From: Phocaeicola salanitronis DSM 18170
Lineage (GTDB): Bacteria > Bacteroidota > Bacteroidia > Bacteroidales > Bacteroidaceae
Length of the DNA: 64,000 nt
Reading direction: 5' to 3'
Assembly: GCF_000190575.1 (NCBI RefSeq)
Contig: NC_015164.1
Span: 4,054,001 to 4,118,000 of the forward strand
Position numbers and translations under genes: made by a program. Positions 61,106-64,000 of this stretch are shown one piece after another (the stretch's first letter is position 1; each line of letters starts with the position of its first letter). Under the pieces are notes generated by a model. It ran no database searches and had not been told where the DNA came from. It was given only the letters and a program-made list of their open reading frames with translations.

Positions 61106-61312
61106 ATGAAAACGTATGACATTTATTTCTCGGACCAAAGTTCGAGCGACAACAAGGGATTTTCTATCAAAACCGAAGAGAAAGCCATCCACATGGCAGA
61201 AGACATACTCGCCAAAGGCGGGAGCTACATCGAAGAATATGCCGGAGGTACCATATCGGTAATCGACTCGGAAGGAGTAACCGTATGGAGCAAACCCATA
61301 CCGAAAGCATAA
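61106..61312 (+). CDS. Small conserved-looking protein, unknown function
   Basis: 68 residues: MKTYDIYFSDQSSSDNKGFS, then KAIHMAEDILAKGGSYIEEY and GTISVIDSEGVTVWSKPIP. Compact alpha-beta protein, cytoplasmic. The ATG at 61106 is chosen from the promoter position; the longer frame contains the promoter. Function unknown. Confidence 0.75.
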   Translation: MKTYDIYFSDQSSSDNKGFSIKTEEKAIHMAEDILAKGGSYIEEYAGGTISVIDSEGVTVWSKPIPKA

Positions 61313-61396
61313 CTCAAGAACTCAAAAACTCAAGAACTCAAAAACTCAAGAACTCAAAAACTTAAGAACTCAAAAACTTAAAAACTCAAAACTCAA
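61311..61396 (+). repeat. AACTCAAR 8-bp tandem repeat
   Basis: About ten units, degenerating to AACTTAAR near the end, fill the gap between the small gene and ribE. The first unit overlaps the preceding stop codon. Confidence 0.85.
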
Positions 61397-61401
61397 TATC
61401 T

Positions 61402-64000
<2,599 letters not shown>

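Overview
The window reads as Bacteroidales DNA, most likely Bacteroides or Phocaeicola. Evidence: promoters carry the Bacteroidota -7 box TAnnTTTG (for example 61071-61078 and 54951-54958), and the accessory genes belong to families typical of gut Bacteroidales mobile elements (DUF4099 protein, ArdC, PcfJ/PcfK, MOBV relaxase, methylase-helicase). The periplasmic GH2 beta-galactosidase and nspC are also usual for the group. Assignment below family level is not possible by eye.

Two parts are present. Positions 1 to about 54,600 are one side of a large integrative element; its other end lies left of the window. Positions from about 54,700 to 64,000 are ordinary chromosome: tRNA-Ser, an ACT-domain protein, a UPF0210 protein, a UvrD-type helicase, nspC, a cluster of seven tRNA-Gly/tRNA-Leu genes, a small protein, ribE and a truncated beta-galactosidase. 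The tyrosine integrase (53212-54444) sits next to the 3' end of tRNA-Ser, the usual arrangement for a tRNA-targeted element.

The element has two arms. The left arm (3,992-19,463, all + strand) is one long, tightly packed operon. It encodes a DUF4099 protein, a toprim primase-like protein, a PH-domain membrane protein, two paralogous TraI/TrbJ-like secreted helical proteins, lysostaphin-fold and GH73 cell-wall proteins, a large protein ending in a MutS-I-like domain, an OB-fold protein and ArdC. This looks like transfer and cell-wall-passage machinery. The right arm (22,600-54,400) is mainly - strand. It carries a sliding clamp, OmpA protein, MOBV relaxase with a six-hairpin oriT candidate, phosphoribosyltransferases, a SLOG protein, a 1,671-residue methylase-helicase, PcfJ/PcfK, SSB and integrase: a DNA-processing and establishment region.

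Plus-strand cargo interrupts this arm: an AT-rich two-gene HNH module flanked by a partial ardC duplication (about 19,480-22,522), a degenerate resolvase plus a CHAT/caspase-like protein (33,334-34,746), a RloA/RloB (AbiL-like) pair (38,622-40,423) and UmuDC (50,200-51,972). The first three are candidate defence modules.

The least expected signal is non-coding. Six intergenic regions ahead of - strand genes carry the same structured leader: a long-range stem, an inner hairpin with conserved ACGCT/GGAAG boxes, and a TTTCCC box next to the start codon. Beyond each leader lie copies of TATAANNGG, with 15 exact copies in the intergenic DNA. The layout suggests a shared regulon of establishment genes, possibly expressed from the incoming single strand.
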